This document shows, one piece after another, positions 18,234 through 27,035 of a stretch of DNA of 64,000 nt (its first letter is position 1; the number at the start of each line of letters is the position of its first letter). Position numbers and translations under genes: made by a program. Under the pieces are notes generated by a model, which was not told the DNA's origin, made no database searches, and saw only the letters and a list, made by a program, of their open reading frames with translations. The stretch comes from Paenibacillus sp. JJ-223 (GTDB taxonomy: Bacteria; Bacillota; Bacilli; Paenibacillales; Paenibacillaceae): NCBI RefSeq assembly GCF_927798175.1, contig NZ_CAKMMP010000002.1, forward strand, positions 577,073 to 641,072. The letters run 5' to 3'.

Positions 18234-18665
18234 TCAAATGGATTTGGCCTTGAGCGTTTCCTTGGCAACGATGCCTTCACAATATTCGATAATTTGGCTG
18301 CGCCGCACAATGCCGATAAATCGTTCCATGTCATCCACGACGGGTACAAAGTTCTGAACTTTGGCCAGATTGATCAAATCCTCCATGTTGGCATTGATCG
18401 ATACCGGCTTGATATCAAGCCGCAGCGGAACGTCCTTGAGCAAAAACTTTGAAGCGTTTTCAAATGAAATCTTCCCTTCGGAGTTCTTCATGTGCCACAA
18501 CAAGTCGCCCTCAGTCACGGTACCGATATATTTGCCTTCCTTATTCAAAATGGGCACCGCCGTAAATCGATGATATTCCATCCGTTCCAACGTTTGCCTG
18601 AGTGTAGAATCCGACGTTACGCATGTTACCTCTTGCTTGGGCAATAGAAAAAATGCAATATTCAT
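18234..18665 (-). CDS. Paired CBS-domain protein, CbpB/DarB-like
   Basis: Soluble protein of 143 residues made almost only of two CBS motifs: repeat one about 10-65 (FTAVPILNKEGKYIGTVTEGD) and repeat two about 80-130 (NFVPVVDDMERFIGIVRRS). Stand-alone CBS pairs of this size include DarB (CbpB), which binds c-di-AMP and then releases partners such as Rel or pyruvate carboxylase. Placement beside the gdpP operon makes that ligand attractive, but AMP or ATP binding cannot be excluded from sequence. It appears to be a single gene with its own terminator. Confidence 0.85.
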   Translation of the reverse strand: MNIAFFLLPKQEVTCVTSDSTLRQTLERMEYHRFTAVPILNKEGKYIGTVTEGDLLWHMKNSEGKISFENASKFLLKDVPLRLDIKPVSINANMEDLINLAKVQNFVPVVDDMERFIGIVRRSQIIEYCEGIVAKETLKAKSI

Positions 18666-18770
18666 ACCCTTGCGTGTCCTCCCTTGTCCTACATACTCAA
18701 AAGTTTCTCCAAACTTTATTATACGGGTTATAACACGTGATGTTCCAATCGGGGGAACTCCCTGCGAAAA

Positions 18771-18807
18771 AGAAAAAAAACAGCAGCCCGTAAAACACGC
18801 ACTGCTG
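18771..18807 (-). terminator. Terminator of the LCP gene
   Basis: CAGCAG/CTGCTG stem with a 15-base loop; the minus strand runs into eight T residues. It lies about 40 bases after the LCP stop. Confidence 0.8.
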
Positions 18808-18847
18808 CCCTGTTCTCATCACACATCGCTGGTATAGAATGGTTGGA

Positions 18848-19882
18848 TTACTCGATCTTCTGCCGATCGGGAATCATCAGTGAGCCGACTGGGGTCGATT
18901 CATCCATCCAGTTCGTAATCAGCTCTTTGGCATATTGGACATCCTTCTCATCGGCCTTGCCATAGTAGATGCCATCCTTGCGCATCCCCTCGCCGAGAAT
19001 CGTAAAGCTGGAAATTTGCGGCTTCTCCTGGGTCAACACCTGTTTGGCCAGGTCAATGATGAAGGAAGGCTGCATATCGGTCTGAAAATTGTCTCCCATG
19101 ATCTGCAGCAGCTCCGGAATCTTGCCAATTTGATTGAGATTAAGCATTTCGTTCGCCATGGCGTTCAGGAAAATCTGCTGCCGTTTGGTCCGGTTAAAGT
19201 CGCTATCCTCACGGTACCTCACGTAGTAAAGAGCTTCCTGACCATCATAGATGGGTTTGCCGCCTTCAATGGTGAACTGTACATGATCCGGGTTTTTGTT
19301 CACGATATCCTCTTCAATGGGCAGCTTAACGCCGCCAAGCGCATCGACCACTTTTCGGATTCCATCAAAATTGATCGTGGCATAGTACCCGACATCGGCA
19401 TCTAAAAATTTCTCCACCGTATTGATGGACATATTCTCTCCGCCAAAAGCGTAAGCATGCGCGATCTTGTCGTAATCGTCTTCGCCATCCTTGTTAGCAT
19501 CCCGCCCTACAATCTGTACATAGGTATCGCGCGGAATAGATACCAGCAGCACCCTTGACTCCTTTGGACGCACAACGGCATACATGACCGTGTCGGAGCG
19601 TCCGCGGGTTTTCTCATAGGCGCGCTTGTCGGACCCGAGCAGCAGCACGGAGAATGGTTTCTCGCGATATACGATCGGATCAGGCGTTTTATTGCCTTCC
19701 TGCGGTACGTATGATCTGGAGAGCGAGTCTTCGACCGTACCGGCCAGAAACAGATCGAATGCAGCCACAGCGAGCTGCTGGCGGAACAAATAACCGCCAA
19801 CTAATAGTACGACGAGTGATAAGAGCGTTATATATAGGCCTTTTCTTTTTTTCTTTTTCTTCTCTTTAGTTCTTCTTGTCAT
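18848..19882 (-). CDS. LytR-CpsA-Psr family cell-wall polymer ligase
   Basis: LCP proteins attach teichoic acids or other anionic polymers to peptidoglycan at the outer membrane face. The 344-residue product has a lysine-rich tail, one membrane helix (about 14-36) and the LCP domain from about 75. Conserved residues seen are LLGSDKR, the arginine and aspartate in TRGRSDTVM, SIPRDTYV, INFDGIRKVVDALGGV, and the late arginines in YYVRYREDSDFNRTKRQQ. AAGGAAT stands eight bases before the ATG. It is monocistronic. Substrate type cannot be told. Confidence 0.95.
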   Translation of the reverse strand: MTRRTKEKKKKKRKGLYITLLSLVVLLVGGYLFRQQLAVAAFDLFLAGTVEDSLSRSYVPQEGNKTPDPIVYREKPFSVLLLGSDKRAYEKTRGRSDTVMYAVVRPKESRVLLVSIPRDTYVQIVGRDANKDGEDDYDKIAHAYAFGGENMSINTVEKFLDADVGYYATINFDGIRKVVDALGGVKLPIEEDIVNKNPDHVQFTIEGGKPIYDGQEALYYVRYREDSDFNRTKRQQIFLNAMANEMLNLNQIGKIPELLQIMGDNFQTDMQPSFIIDLAKQVLTQEKPQISSFTILGEGMRKDGIYYGKADEKDVQYAKELITNWMDESTPVGSLMIPDRQKIE

Positions 19883-20256
19883 TCGCGGATTCCTTCTTCA
19901 CTCTCAAAATGAATTGCCAATCTACACTTAACCGCCTGGAATGCGTTCTGACACAATGTTGCCTGACGTCCCCCGTCCTGAAACAGGGTACCTTATGCTC
20001 GTTCTATTGTAAACACTGCTGCTTCGCGAAAAGTTACAATCTGGTTAAAAGAAAAGAACAGCTTTCCCTTCATGAACGAGCCTGTGGCCATTCGAATCCC
20101 TGTCCCTGCCTGAAAGGGAGAAGCAGATCAGTTGGATCAGCCTCGAATATTTCTTCAACAGGATTTGGAAATCCGAACACACGCGGATCAGAGAATGCTG
20201 CACTCGTATAGCAGATCGCTGTCCTTTCCATCCATATATGAAATGATACACCGGAT
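19883..20256. other. Intergenic region upstream of the LCP gene
   Basis: About 370 bases. The minus strand shows TGTAAC and, 22 bases later, TACAAT near 20004-20037. The spacing does not fit sigma-A or the usual ECF patterns, so the LCP promoter is not assigned. A 68-codon minus-strand frame lacks a ribosome site. No terminator for the MFS gene is obvious. Confidence 0.4.
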
Positions 20257-21846
20257 TCAGCTGTTCGTCACGGCCTCGTTTGACTGAAGGCTTTTCTCCC
20301 GGCTGCGAATGCGTCCCGTAATCAGCGCCGCCACAAGCGTAAGCACACTGAAGATTACAGCCGACCAGAATAAGCCGCTATAACCCTGTCCGGTCGTCTG
20401 ATGCACAGCCTTCAGCAGCGTATCGCGAATGCCCTGATCGGGGATTTGCGCCAGTCCCTCCGTCAGACTGGATACATCGCTGCTCGCGGCCCCTTCGGAT
20501 GCGAATTGATCCATCATTTCCGGCTGGACCTGGATGCCTTTGTCGGTGAACGCATGCTGGACATTCGTGCCCAGGTTCGTAAACGAGCGAGCAAGGAAGC
20601 CGGCGAAAATCGTAGGCGCAATCGCCATGGCCATCTGGCGGAACAACGAACTGGTCGCTACGGCGATCCCCTTGTTGTTCTCGCCCGCTTGCTCCGTAAC
20701 AAGCACATTCACGGGTGCTCCCAGCATCATGCCGAAGCCGATACCGACCAGCACGCTCGCAATGACGAACTGCCAGAGGTCTTCCACCCATAGCGGGAAG
20801 AGCAAGAAACCGACGGCAGACAGGAGACCCGCTACCGATAGCGTCCAGATCGGCCCTTTACGATCGACAAGGTACCCGCCGCCGCCCGCGCCGATGCCGG
20901 ATGCAATGGCCAGCGGCGTAAACCAATAGCCGGAAGCCGTGTTGGACACGCCCAAATACTGCTCGACGAAACCAGGGATAAAGATGACCGATGCCAGAAT
21001 GGCTCCGGAGAAGAACGCGATAAGCAGCGTCCAGCGAAAAGAAGCGATACCGAGAAGCCGCGTAGACACCACAGGCTCGCGGCGTGTTCCTTCCAGCCTT
21101 TTCTCAAGGTAGTAGAAAATAATCAGGATAGCGATGCCTCCGGCGAAGAATCCGTAAAACATAGGGGATACGATGCTCTCCAGCATGTTGACGCCATCCA
21201 GATTGCTGAAACTGTACATCAGACTGAGCACCCCGAGCGTTAGGACCGCTATGCCGCTCCAGTCTACAGCCGCTTTGTTGAGTTCCTGCTCCTCCTGGAT
21301 ATAACGGATGCCTGCCACAAACAATAGAATCGCAATCGGCACGTTAATGAGAAACAACCAATGCCAGTTGCCCGTAACATCCAGAATAAACGAACCGACG
21401 TTAGGCCCAAGAATGGCCGCGATGCCGTTCATGCCCCCCAGGATCCCCAAAGCGCTTCCTTGTCGTTCTGCCGGAAAACGGCTTAATACATAAGAGCTCG
21501 CAATGATAAATATCCCGCCGCCGCCAAGCGCTTGAATAACGCGAGATATCAGGAAAAACGTAAAGGACGTGCTCAAGGCGACGAGCAACGAGCCGATGCC
21601 AAACAGAGCAACCTCAATCAAAAACAGCTTCTTGCGGCCATAACGGTCCGACAGCTTGCCTGCAATGGGCACGCTGACTGCAAGGCCCAGCGTATACAAC
21701 GTGATCGTCCACGCCCCCCATGTTGGCGTCACGCCGAACGAAGCGTTCAGCGTTGTAAGCGACGAAGTAATAATGCCGTTATCCAATGCTGCCATAAAAA
21801 CGCCGACCGCGAATAAAATGAGCGGCCATTTCATCTGTCTTTGCAT
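20257..21846 (-). CDS. MFS multidrug exporter, DHA2 (14-helix) family
   Basis: Proton-driven exporter of the EmrB/QacA type, 529 residues with about 14 membrane helices. The motif A loop reads GKLSDRYGRKKLF after helix two, and the motif C-like ILGGMNGIAAILGPNVGSF marks an antiporter. A large loop near 420-480 (ASEGAASSDVSSLTEG) precedes the last helix, as in this family. GGAGG lies seven bases before the ATG. A 22-base palindrome upstream (21919-21940) suggests control by a TetR or MarR repressor, but no such gene lies nearby. The substrate cannot be predicted. Confidence 0.93.
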   Translation of the reverse strand: MQRQMKWPLILFAVGVFMAALDNGIITSSLTTLNASFGVTPTWGAWTITLYTLGLAVSVPIAGKLSDRYGRKKLFLIEVALFGIGSLLVALSTSFTFFLISRVIQALGGGGIFIIASSYVLSRFPAERQGSALGILGGMNGIAAILGPNVGSFILDVTGNWHWLFLINVPIAILLFVAGIRYIQEEQELNKAAVDWSGIAVLTLGVLSLMYSFSNLDGVNMLESIVSPMFYGFFAGGIAILIIFYYLEKRLEGTRREPVVSTRLLGIASFRWTLLIAFFSGAILASVIFIPGFVEQYLGVSNTASGYWFTPLAIASGIGAGGGGYLVDRKGPIWTLSVAGLLSAVGFLLFPLWVEDLWQFVIASVLVGIGFGMMLGAPVNVLVTEQAGENNKGIAVATSSLFRQMAMAIAPTIFAGFLARSFTNLGTNVQHAFTDKGIQVQPEMMDQFASEGAASSDVSSLTEGLAQIPDQGIRDTLLKAVHQTTGQGYSGLFWSAVIFSVLTLVAALITGRIRSREKSLQSNEAVTNS

Positions 21847-21918
21847 TTCGCTGCCTCCTGATTCATAAAGTAGGTTTCGTTCTCTTCCTTATACATGTAT
21901 ATTAAACGACAACAATCC

Positions 21919-21940
21919 AAAATGACTCATTGGTCATTTT
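21919..21940. promoter_or_regulatory. Palindromic operator candidate upstream of the MFS gene
   Basis: AAAATGAC, six bases, GTCATTTT: a perfect inverted repeat about 75 bases before the exporter start, of the size bound by TetR/MarR-family repressors. The -10/-35 could not be fixed around it. Confidence 0.6.
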
Positions 21941-21980
21941 AAAGCAAATGGAATTCCTATGTCAATTTATGAGTAATCCA

Positions 21981-22020
21981 ATGAAAAATGCCCCCTTGGT
22001 TTCAATAACCTGGCGGCATT
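21981..22020 (-). terminator. Terminator of the PBP-like gene
   Basis: AATGCC/GGCATT and GGTT/AACC arms; on the minus strand the stem is followed by TTTTTCATT. It lies about 85 bases after the stop at 22105. Confidence 0.7.
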
Positions 22021-22104
22021 CTTGACGAGCTGCACGGGTTGCCCTTAACGAGAGCCGAACCCGTATACTCTATATATGTAGATTTGTTCACGTCCGCGCT
22101 GAAA

Positions 22105-22995
22105 CTACTGCTTGCTCGTAAAGCCATAGTTCAATAATTTGCGCGTTTCCACAAAGCGCCCTTCCTGCGTCTCGCTGCCAAACACCACCGAGATCAGGCG
22201 CTTGCCGCTCCGTTCGGCCGTCCCGACAAAATGATATCCGTCCTCTTGATCAAATCCTGTCTTGAGGCCGTCTCCTCCGTCATAGGCATACGGCCCATCT
22301 ATGGAAGGCAGCATCCAGTTGGTATTGCTGACGTACATGCCTTTCTGATTCATGGATACCTGAATTTGACTGGAGATCTTCAGAATTTCCGGATGATGGC
22401 GGATCAAATAATAGGCCAGGTTGCATGCATCAAGCGCCGTCATGGAGCTATCGCCTTGGATGGCATCAGGTCTATGGGGACCAAGGAGCTCCGTGTGCAG
22501 CCCTGTGGAGTTGGCAAAGTGCGTGCGTTCCGACAAACCGATCTCGGCCGCCTTGCGATTCATCGCATCCACGAAGGCAGACTCCGATCCGCCGATATGC
22601 TCGGCGAGCGCAATCGTTGCATCATTCGCCGAATACAGCGAAACAACATTGAACAGTTCGCGTACGGTGAACCGATCCCCTTGCTTCAACGATAACTGCT
22701 TCCCTCCAACCGAGCTCGCATATTGGCTGATGGCCACCGGATCGTCCCAGTTCACCTCACCATTGGAGATGGCATCCATCACCAGCAGTTCCGTCATGAT
22801 TTTACTAATGCCTGCAGGGGATACTTGATTGGAACCATTATAATCGAGAATAATCTGTTTCGTTCCTGCATCCATCAACACGGCCGATGCAGCCTTGATG
22901 GCCGGCTTGCCTACCAACATGCCAGGCTGTATTCCTACATATATAATGACCAGCAAAGCTAGCAAAATGCTTGTCCGTTTCCAACGTTTTTTCAC
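22105..22995 (-). CDS. PBP5-like D-Ala-D-Ala carboxypeptidase homologue with the catalytic Ser replaced by Gly
   Basis: S11-family fold, 296 residues, with an N-terminal membrane or signal segment at about 9-27. The family's active-site motif (PASxTK in typical members) reads PAGISK here, so the nucleophile position is Gly62 (codon GGC) while Lys65 is kept. The second motif (Ser122-Ala-Asn124) and third motif (Lys245-Thr-Gly247) are intact, and the rest of the fold looks normal. One base, AGC to GGC, would explain the loss. Either this is a non-catalytic muropeptide-binding relative or the base is a sequence error. The usual C-terminal amphipathic anchor of PBP5 is missing. The gene is monocistronic. 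Confidence 0.88.
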   Translation of the reverse strand: MKKRWKRTSILLALLVIIYVGIQPGMLVGKPAIKAASAVLMDAGTKQIILDYNGSNQVSPAGISKIMTELLVMDAISNGEVNWDDPVAISQYASSVGGKQLSLKQGDRFTVRELFNVVSLYSANDATIALAEHIGGSESAFVDAMNRKAAEIGLSERTHFANSTGLHTELLGPHRPDAIQGDSSMTALDACNLAYYLIRHHPEILKISSQIQVSMNQKGMYVSNTNWMLPSIDGPYAYDGGDGLKTGFDQEDGYHFVGTAERSGKRLISVVFGSETQEGRFVETRKLLNYGFTSKQ

Positions 22996-23103
22996 CGACG
23001 ATCACCTCTTATAGATATAGACGAACGAAAGAGGCATTTTGTCTGCGATTTTTTTAAAAAAAGTTAAATTTTTTTTATCTTTTTGTTACCAATGCAAATT
23101 AAA

Positions 23104-23154
23104 TAAAAAAACATGGACCCTGAACACCCGTGCAAGGCGTACAGAATCCATGTT
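23104..23154 (-). terminator. Terminator of the peptide ABC operon
   Basis: AACATGGA/TCCATGTT outer stem with an imperfect inner stem; the minus strand ends in TTTTTTTATTT. It lies about 130 bases after the stop of the binding-protein gene. Confidence 0.8.
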
Positions 23155-23280
23155 ATTCAAAGCTTTTACGCACAACCGATTTCATAAAGGACCCCAAATC
23201 CTAATCGGTGTTAAATCATCAGATGTAACCTTTTCCTGTAATTAAGGCACTTATAATTAAGAACATAATTTCAAGTGAAG

Positions 23281-25113
23281 TTACTGAGCTACTGCTGGTT
23301 TGTCTGCATTGACAGCCAAATCGCTCAGGTAGACTCCCGTACCATCGCCAATCGCATAGTTCATTACACGTTTGTTCACTGGAGACAACTCTGCACGGTA
23401 CAGTGTTGGGAATACAGGCACTTCTTCAATCATGTATTCCTGCCATTGCTTGTAGATCTCTTTGCGTTTCTCTACGTCAAATGCTTCTGCGGACAATCCT
23501 TGTGCAAGCAGCTTGTCGTTTTCTTCGCTGGACCAGCGTGGGAAGTTATACAATGCGTCGCGTCCGTACAGACCGGATGGGTCAACGTCGATGCCGACGC
23601 TCCATGCCGCCTGGTAAACATCAACCGTAGGATCGTCTTTACCTGTGTTACCTACACGGTCATAGAAGTTGTTAAACTCAACCATTTCAAGGTTTACTTT
23701 CAGACCAATCGCTGCCCAAGATTGCACATAATAACGAGCCAGTGGTTCAGCTGTATCTCCACCGGTCATGGAGATGAAGTTGATTTCCAGCGGAGAGCCG
23801 TCCGGATTCGTACGGAACTCGCCATTCATTTTGTAACCTGCTTCATCCAAAAGTTTCTTTGCCGCTTCCGGATCGTAAGTTACGCCCGGGTTGGAGGCGT
23901 CATGGAATTCCGGATGGGATGGCGGAATCAGCGTTGTTGCATTCCAGCGCAGACCGTTGTAGAAACGTTTACCTACTTGATCGTTGTCTACAGCCAGCCA
24001 CATTGCCTTACGCAGGTTTTTATCAGCCATTTTGGCATCTGGATTCGTCACGACTTTGCCGTTCTCGGCATCCCATGTTCCGAGTTTGAAACCGATGTAT
24101 GTGTATGCCCGATCAATCATGCCGAGGTATTCCACATTGGACATGTCTGCATTGTCTTTGTACTGATCCGTCGGGAAGGAGTCTACCATGTCTACTCCTC
24201 CGGATTTAAGTTCCTGTACAACCGTTGTCGGGCTGATGACTTTCAACGTTACTTTATCCAGCTTCGGAGCGCCGCGCCAGTAGTCCTCGTTTTTCGTGTA
24301 CACAACAGACTCGCCCGGAACGATGCTTTCCACTTTGAATGGACCGAAACCGATCGGTTTTTCGCGCACTGCTTTGGAAGAAGACATATCGGCTACATCC
24401 ATGTCGCCAAAGATATGTTTCGCCAAAGGATATGTCCACACGCCGCCTGTCAGCAGGGACGGTGTAGCTTCTTTATACGTAATGCTGATTTTTTTGTCGC
24501 TCAGCACTTTGATGCCGGAAATGGTTTTGGCTTTTCCAGCATGAAACTCTTCCATGCCCACAATGCTTGTGAAGTTGGAATCGTAACGGGGACCGTCATA
24601 GCCTTTGCTTCCGATCACTTCATAAGCAAACTGCAGGTCTTCGGCGGTTACAGGCTTGCCGTCATGCCAATTTACGTTGTCGCGGATCGTCAACGTAAAC
24701 GTTTTGCCGTCTTCGGACGTTTCGTAGGTTGCAGCGCCATCATTGGTATATACATAGTTGGCATCCCAAGTCAGAAGCCCTTCATCAAACCACTGCAGCA
24801 CCTGGGAGTCCGGGTTACCCGAGTAGAAGTTATAGTTCAGAGTTCCCTCAAAAGCCGTATCAGATACGAGACCGAATGTAATTGAACCGCCTTCGATGGC
24901 CGTTCCTTCATTCGTTTTGACATTGCTGAAATCTTTGATGTTGTAAATGCCTTCTTCATTGGCAGGCTTCTCTTCGTTCTTGACCTCACCGGAATTGGCC
25001 GGAGGCGTTGTTGGCGTCGCCTCTTCCTTCTCTGAACTGCAGGCCGCAAGCACCAGTACAAAGACAAGCATCATGGTGAAAAAAATACCCCTTGAAAATA
25101 GTCCCTTCTTCAT
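23281..25113 (-). CDS. Oligopeptide ABC transporter substrate-binding lipoprotein
   Basis: SBP family 5 (OppA/AppA-like) lipoprotein, 610 residues. A signal peptide ends in the lipobox VLAAC with Cys25, and a short acidic linker follows. Family features include WHDGKPVTAEDLQFAYEVI and the C-terminal DPSGLYGRDALYNF region. It captures peptides outside the membrane for the permease pair encoded just upstream. It is the last gene of a five-gene minus-strand operon (OppD-, OppF-, OppB-, OppC-, OppA-like). The true ligand (oligopeptide, dipeptide or another) is not determinable. Confidence 0.95.
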   Translation of the reverse strand: MKKGLFSRGIFFTMMLVFVLVLAACSSEKEEATPTTPPANSGEVKNEEKPANEEGIYNIKDFSNVKTNEGTAIEGGSITFGLVSDTAFEGTLNYNFYSGNPDSQVLQWFDEGLLTWDANYVYTNDGAATYETSEDGKTFTLTIRDNVNWHDGKPVTAEDLQFAYEVIGSKGYDGPRYDSNFTSIVGMEEFHAGKAKTISGIKVLSDKKISITYKEATPSLLTGGVWTYPLAKHIFGDMDVADMSSSKAVREKPIGFGPFKVESIVPGESVVYTKNEDYWRGAPKLDKVTLKVISPTTVVQELKSGGVDMVDSFPTDQYKDNADMSNVEYLGMIDRAYTYIGFKLGTWDAENGKVVTNPDAKMADKNLRKAMWLAVDNDQVGKRFYNGLRWNATTLIPPSHPEFHDASNPGVTYDPEAAKKLLDEAGYKMNGEFRTNPDGSPLEINFISMTGGDTAEPLARYYVQSWAAIGLKVNLEMVEFNNFYDRVGNTGKDDPTVDVYQAAWSVGIDVDPSGLYGRDALYNFPRWSSEENDKLLAQGLSAEAFDVEKRKEIYKQWQEYMIEEVPVFPTLYRAELSPVNKRVMNYAIGDGTGVYLSDLAVNADKPAVAQ

Positions 25114-25131
25114 GAACCTTCCTCCCTTTTT

Positions 25132-26037
25132 TTAACCTCTTCTTTGTCTTGCATCCGTCGCACGCTTCAGAGCCTGACCGACATTATTTATACTCAACAT
25201 CAGTACCAGAATCAGTAATGATGCAGGTAGCCATATCCACCATCTGGATTCCAGGGTTTGCGGATTTTGAGCATAGCTTACGAGAGTACCAAGACTTGGC
25301 GTGCTTTCGGGAAAGCCAAATCCCAGAAAGGACAGCCCGGATTCAAGGCCGATGTTTGCGGCCAGATTCAACGTCATCGTCACGATGATAATGGAGCTCA
25401 GATTCGGAAGAACCTGCGAAATCATGATTTTCAAGTGGGACGAACCCAAGGTTTTGGATGCTTTTACGTATTCCAGTTCCCTCTCTTGCAGCGCTTTGGA
25501 GCGGATCAATCTCGCAATCCCCATCCATAGAAATGCCGTCATAATTAACGAAAAGGAGACAATGCTATATTTAGGCACGGCGGTGACAAACGCAATAACG
25601 ATCATCAACATCGGCAGGATCATGAAGAAATCAACCACACGCATGAAAATGTTATCGATGACACCTCCGAAGTAACCCGAGATCAATCCGAAGAAAATAC
25701 CGATTGCACCCGTCATCAAGGTGACGAGAATGCCGATCGTCAACGAATTCCGAGTACCGATGATGAGCTGCCCGAACACGTCGCGGCCACCATAATCAGT
25801 ACCTAACCAGTAGTCGGCGGAGGGCGGTTCATATAATGCGAACAGGTCTACCTTTACGATTTCGTCCTGATCAAGAATCAGAGCCGTCCCGTACACCAGA
25901 AGAATGACCACGCCCAAAAATATAAGTGAAATGAGTGCTATTTTATCCCTTACAATTTCCCTCCACAAGATGTTCATGCTTGAGGGGCTTTTATCCACTT
26001 TATGTGAGTTTACGACGATCTCGTTGGCCTTGCTCAT
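25132..26037 (-). CDS. Peptide ABC transporter permease, OppC-like
   Basis: Inner permease subunit, 301 residues, with an N-terminal helix (LISLIFLGVVILLVYGTALI) and five more in the BPD_transp_1 domain. A cytoplasmic N-terminal extension and the DppC/OppC-type segment LGTDYGGRDVFGQLIIGTRNSL identify the C-type partner. The coupling loop reads EYVKASKTLGSSHLKIMISQVLPN. It pairs with the OppB-like protein encoded 28 bases upstream. Confidence 0.95.
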   Translation of the reverse strand: MSKANEIVVNSHKVDKSPSSMNILWREIVRDKIALISLIFLGVVILLVYGTALILDQDEIVKVDLFALYEPPSADYWLGTDYGGRDVFGQLIIGTRNSLTIGILVTLMTGAIGIFFGLISGYFGGVIDNIFMRVVDFFMILPMLMIVIAFVTAVPKYSIVSFSLIMTAFLWMGIARLIRSKALQERELEYVKASKTLGSSHLKIMISQVLPNLSSIIIVTMTLNLAANIGLESGLSFLGFGFPESTPSLGTLVSYAQNPQTLESRWWIWLPASLLILVLMLSINNVGQALKRATDARQRRG

Positions 26038-26065
26038 TTGTTTTCACCCCGAAATGTTCAAGTTC

Positions 26066-27028
26066 TTACTTGATCCGAATGCGCGGATCGACAACGCCCA
26101 GAATAACGTCAGACAAAAGCGAACCCAAAATCGTAGCTATGCCGTATAAAAGAACAAGCGCGGTAACGACGCTGAAATCGCGAAGCGAGATGGAATTAAG
26201 GAACAATGAACCCATGCCCGGATAGCTGAAAATGCTCTCGATGAAAATGGTTCCTCCAATCAAGCCCGTAATTTCATAACCGAAAAACGCGGCAATCGGC
26301 AAAAGGGAGTTGCGCAAAATGTGTCTGTTGTAAACCCTCGATTCCGATGCGCCCTTGGCTCTCGCCGTAAGAACGAATTCCTTTTGCTTGATATCGATAA
26401 TTTCGCTTCGCAAATATTGGACGGTAGATACCGTCGTGATCAGGGCCATGGAAAGGGCCGGCAATAACAAATGGTAGAACTTGCTCATCACATAACTGAA
26501 TGTCCCCGGCGTTTGTCCCGGAGCCACGCTGCCTCCGGTCGGGAACCATCCGAAATGGAATCCGAAGATCCACAGCATCACCAGCGCAAAAATGAACAGC
26601 GGTGCGGCAAAGCCCAAATAGGTATACCCCGTAATCAAACGATCCGACCACGTGTCGTTGTATCGGCCGCTGATGATTCCGAGCGGAATGGCAATCAGGT
26701 ACGTAAGGATCAGCGTTGCCAATGCCAGCCAGAACGTGTTGGCCACACGTTGGCCAATGAGGTCCATAACAGGCATTTTGAAACGGAAAGACTGTCCGAA
26801 ATCGCCCTGCAAAGCATTCCGGATCCAATCCCAGTACTGCACGTACCAAGGATTGTTAAGCCCCAACCGTTCCCTCTGCTCCTCAAGTGCTTTCGGATCG
26901 ACGCTTGGATCGAGCAGACCCGTTAGAGCGTCTCCCGGCATGGCCTTGGCCATCAGAAAAACGAGCAGACTGAGCAATATAATTTGGGGAATCATTATGA
27001 AAATTCTGCGTACGATTGTTTTCCACAT
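26066..27028 (-). CDS. Peptide ABC transporter permease, OppB-like
   Basis: Permease of 320 residues with six predicted helices. The N-terminus is typical for B-type subunits: a helix starting at about residue 9, then MPGDALTGLLDPSVDPKALE and LGLNNPWYVQYWDWI. The coupling region is FVLTARAKGASESRVYNRHI, equivalent to the EAA loop. It ends with the family's DPRIRIK tail. It lies between the OppF- and OppC-like genes, eight and 28 bases away, so all are on one mRNA. Confidence 0.95.
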   Translation of the reverse strand: MWKTIVRRIFIMIPQIILLSLLVFLMAKAMPGDALTGLLDPSVDPKALEEQRERLGLNNPWYVQYWDWIRNALQGDFGQSFRFKMPVMDLIGQRVANTFWLALATLILTYLIAIPLGIISGRYNDTWSDRLITGYTYLGFAAPLFIFALVMLWIFGFHFGWFPTGGSVAPGQTPGTFSYVMSKFYHLLLPALSMALITTVSTVQYLRSEIIDIKQKEFVLTARAKGASESRVYNRHILRNSLLPIAAFFGYEITGLIGGTIFIESIFSYPGMGSLFLNSISLRDFSVVTALVLLYGIATILGSLLSDVILGVVDPRIRIK

Positions 27029-27035
27029 ATGGCCT

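Noticed and set aside
20045..20251. 68-codon minus-strand frame upstream of the LCP gene
   Set aside because: No ribosome site, no family resemblance; intergenic composition.
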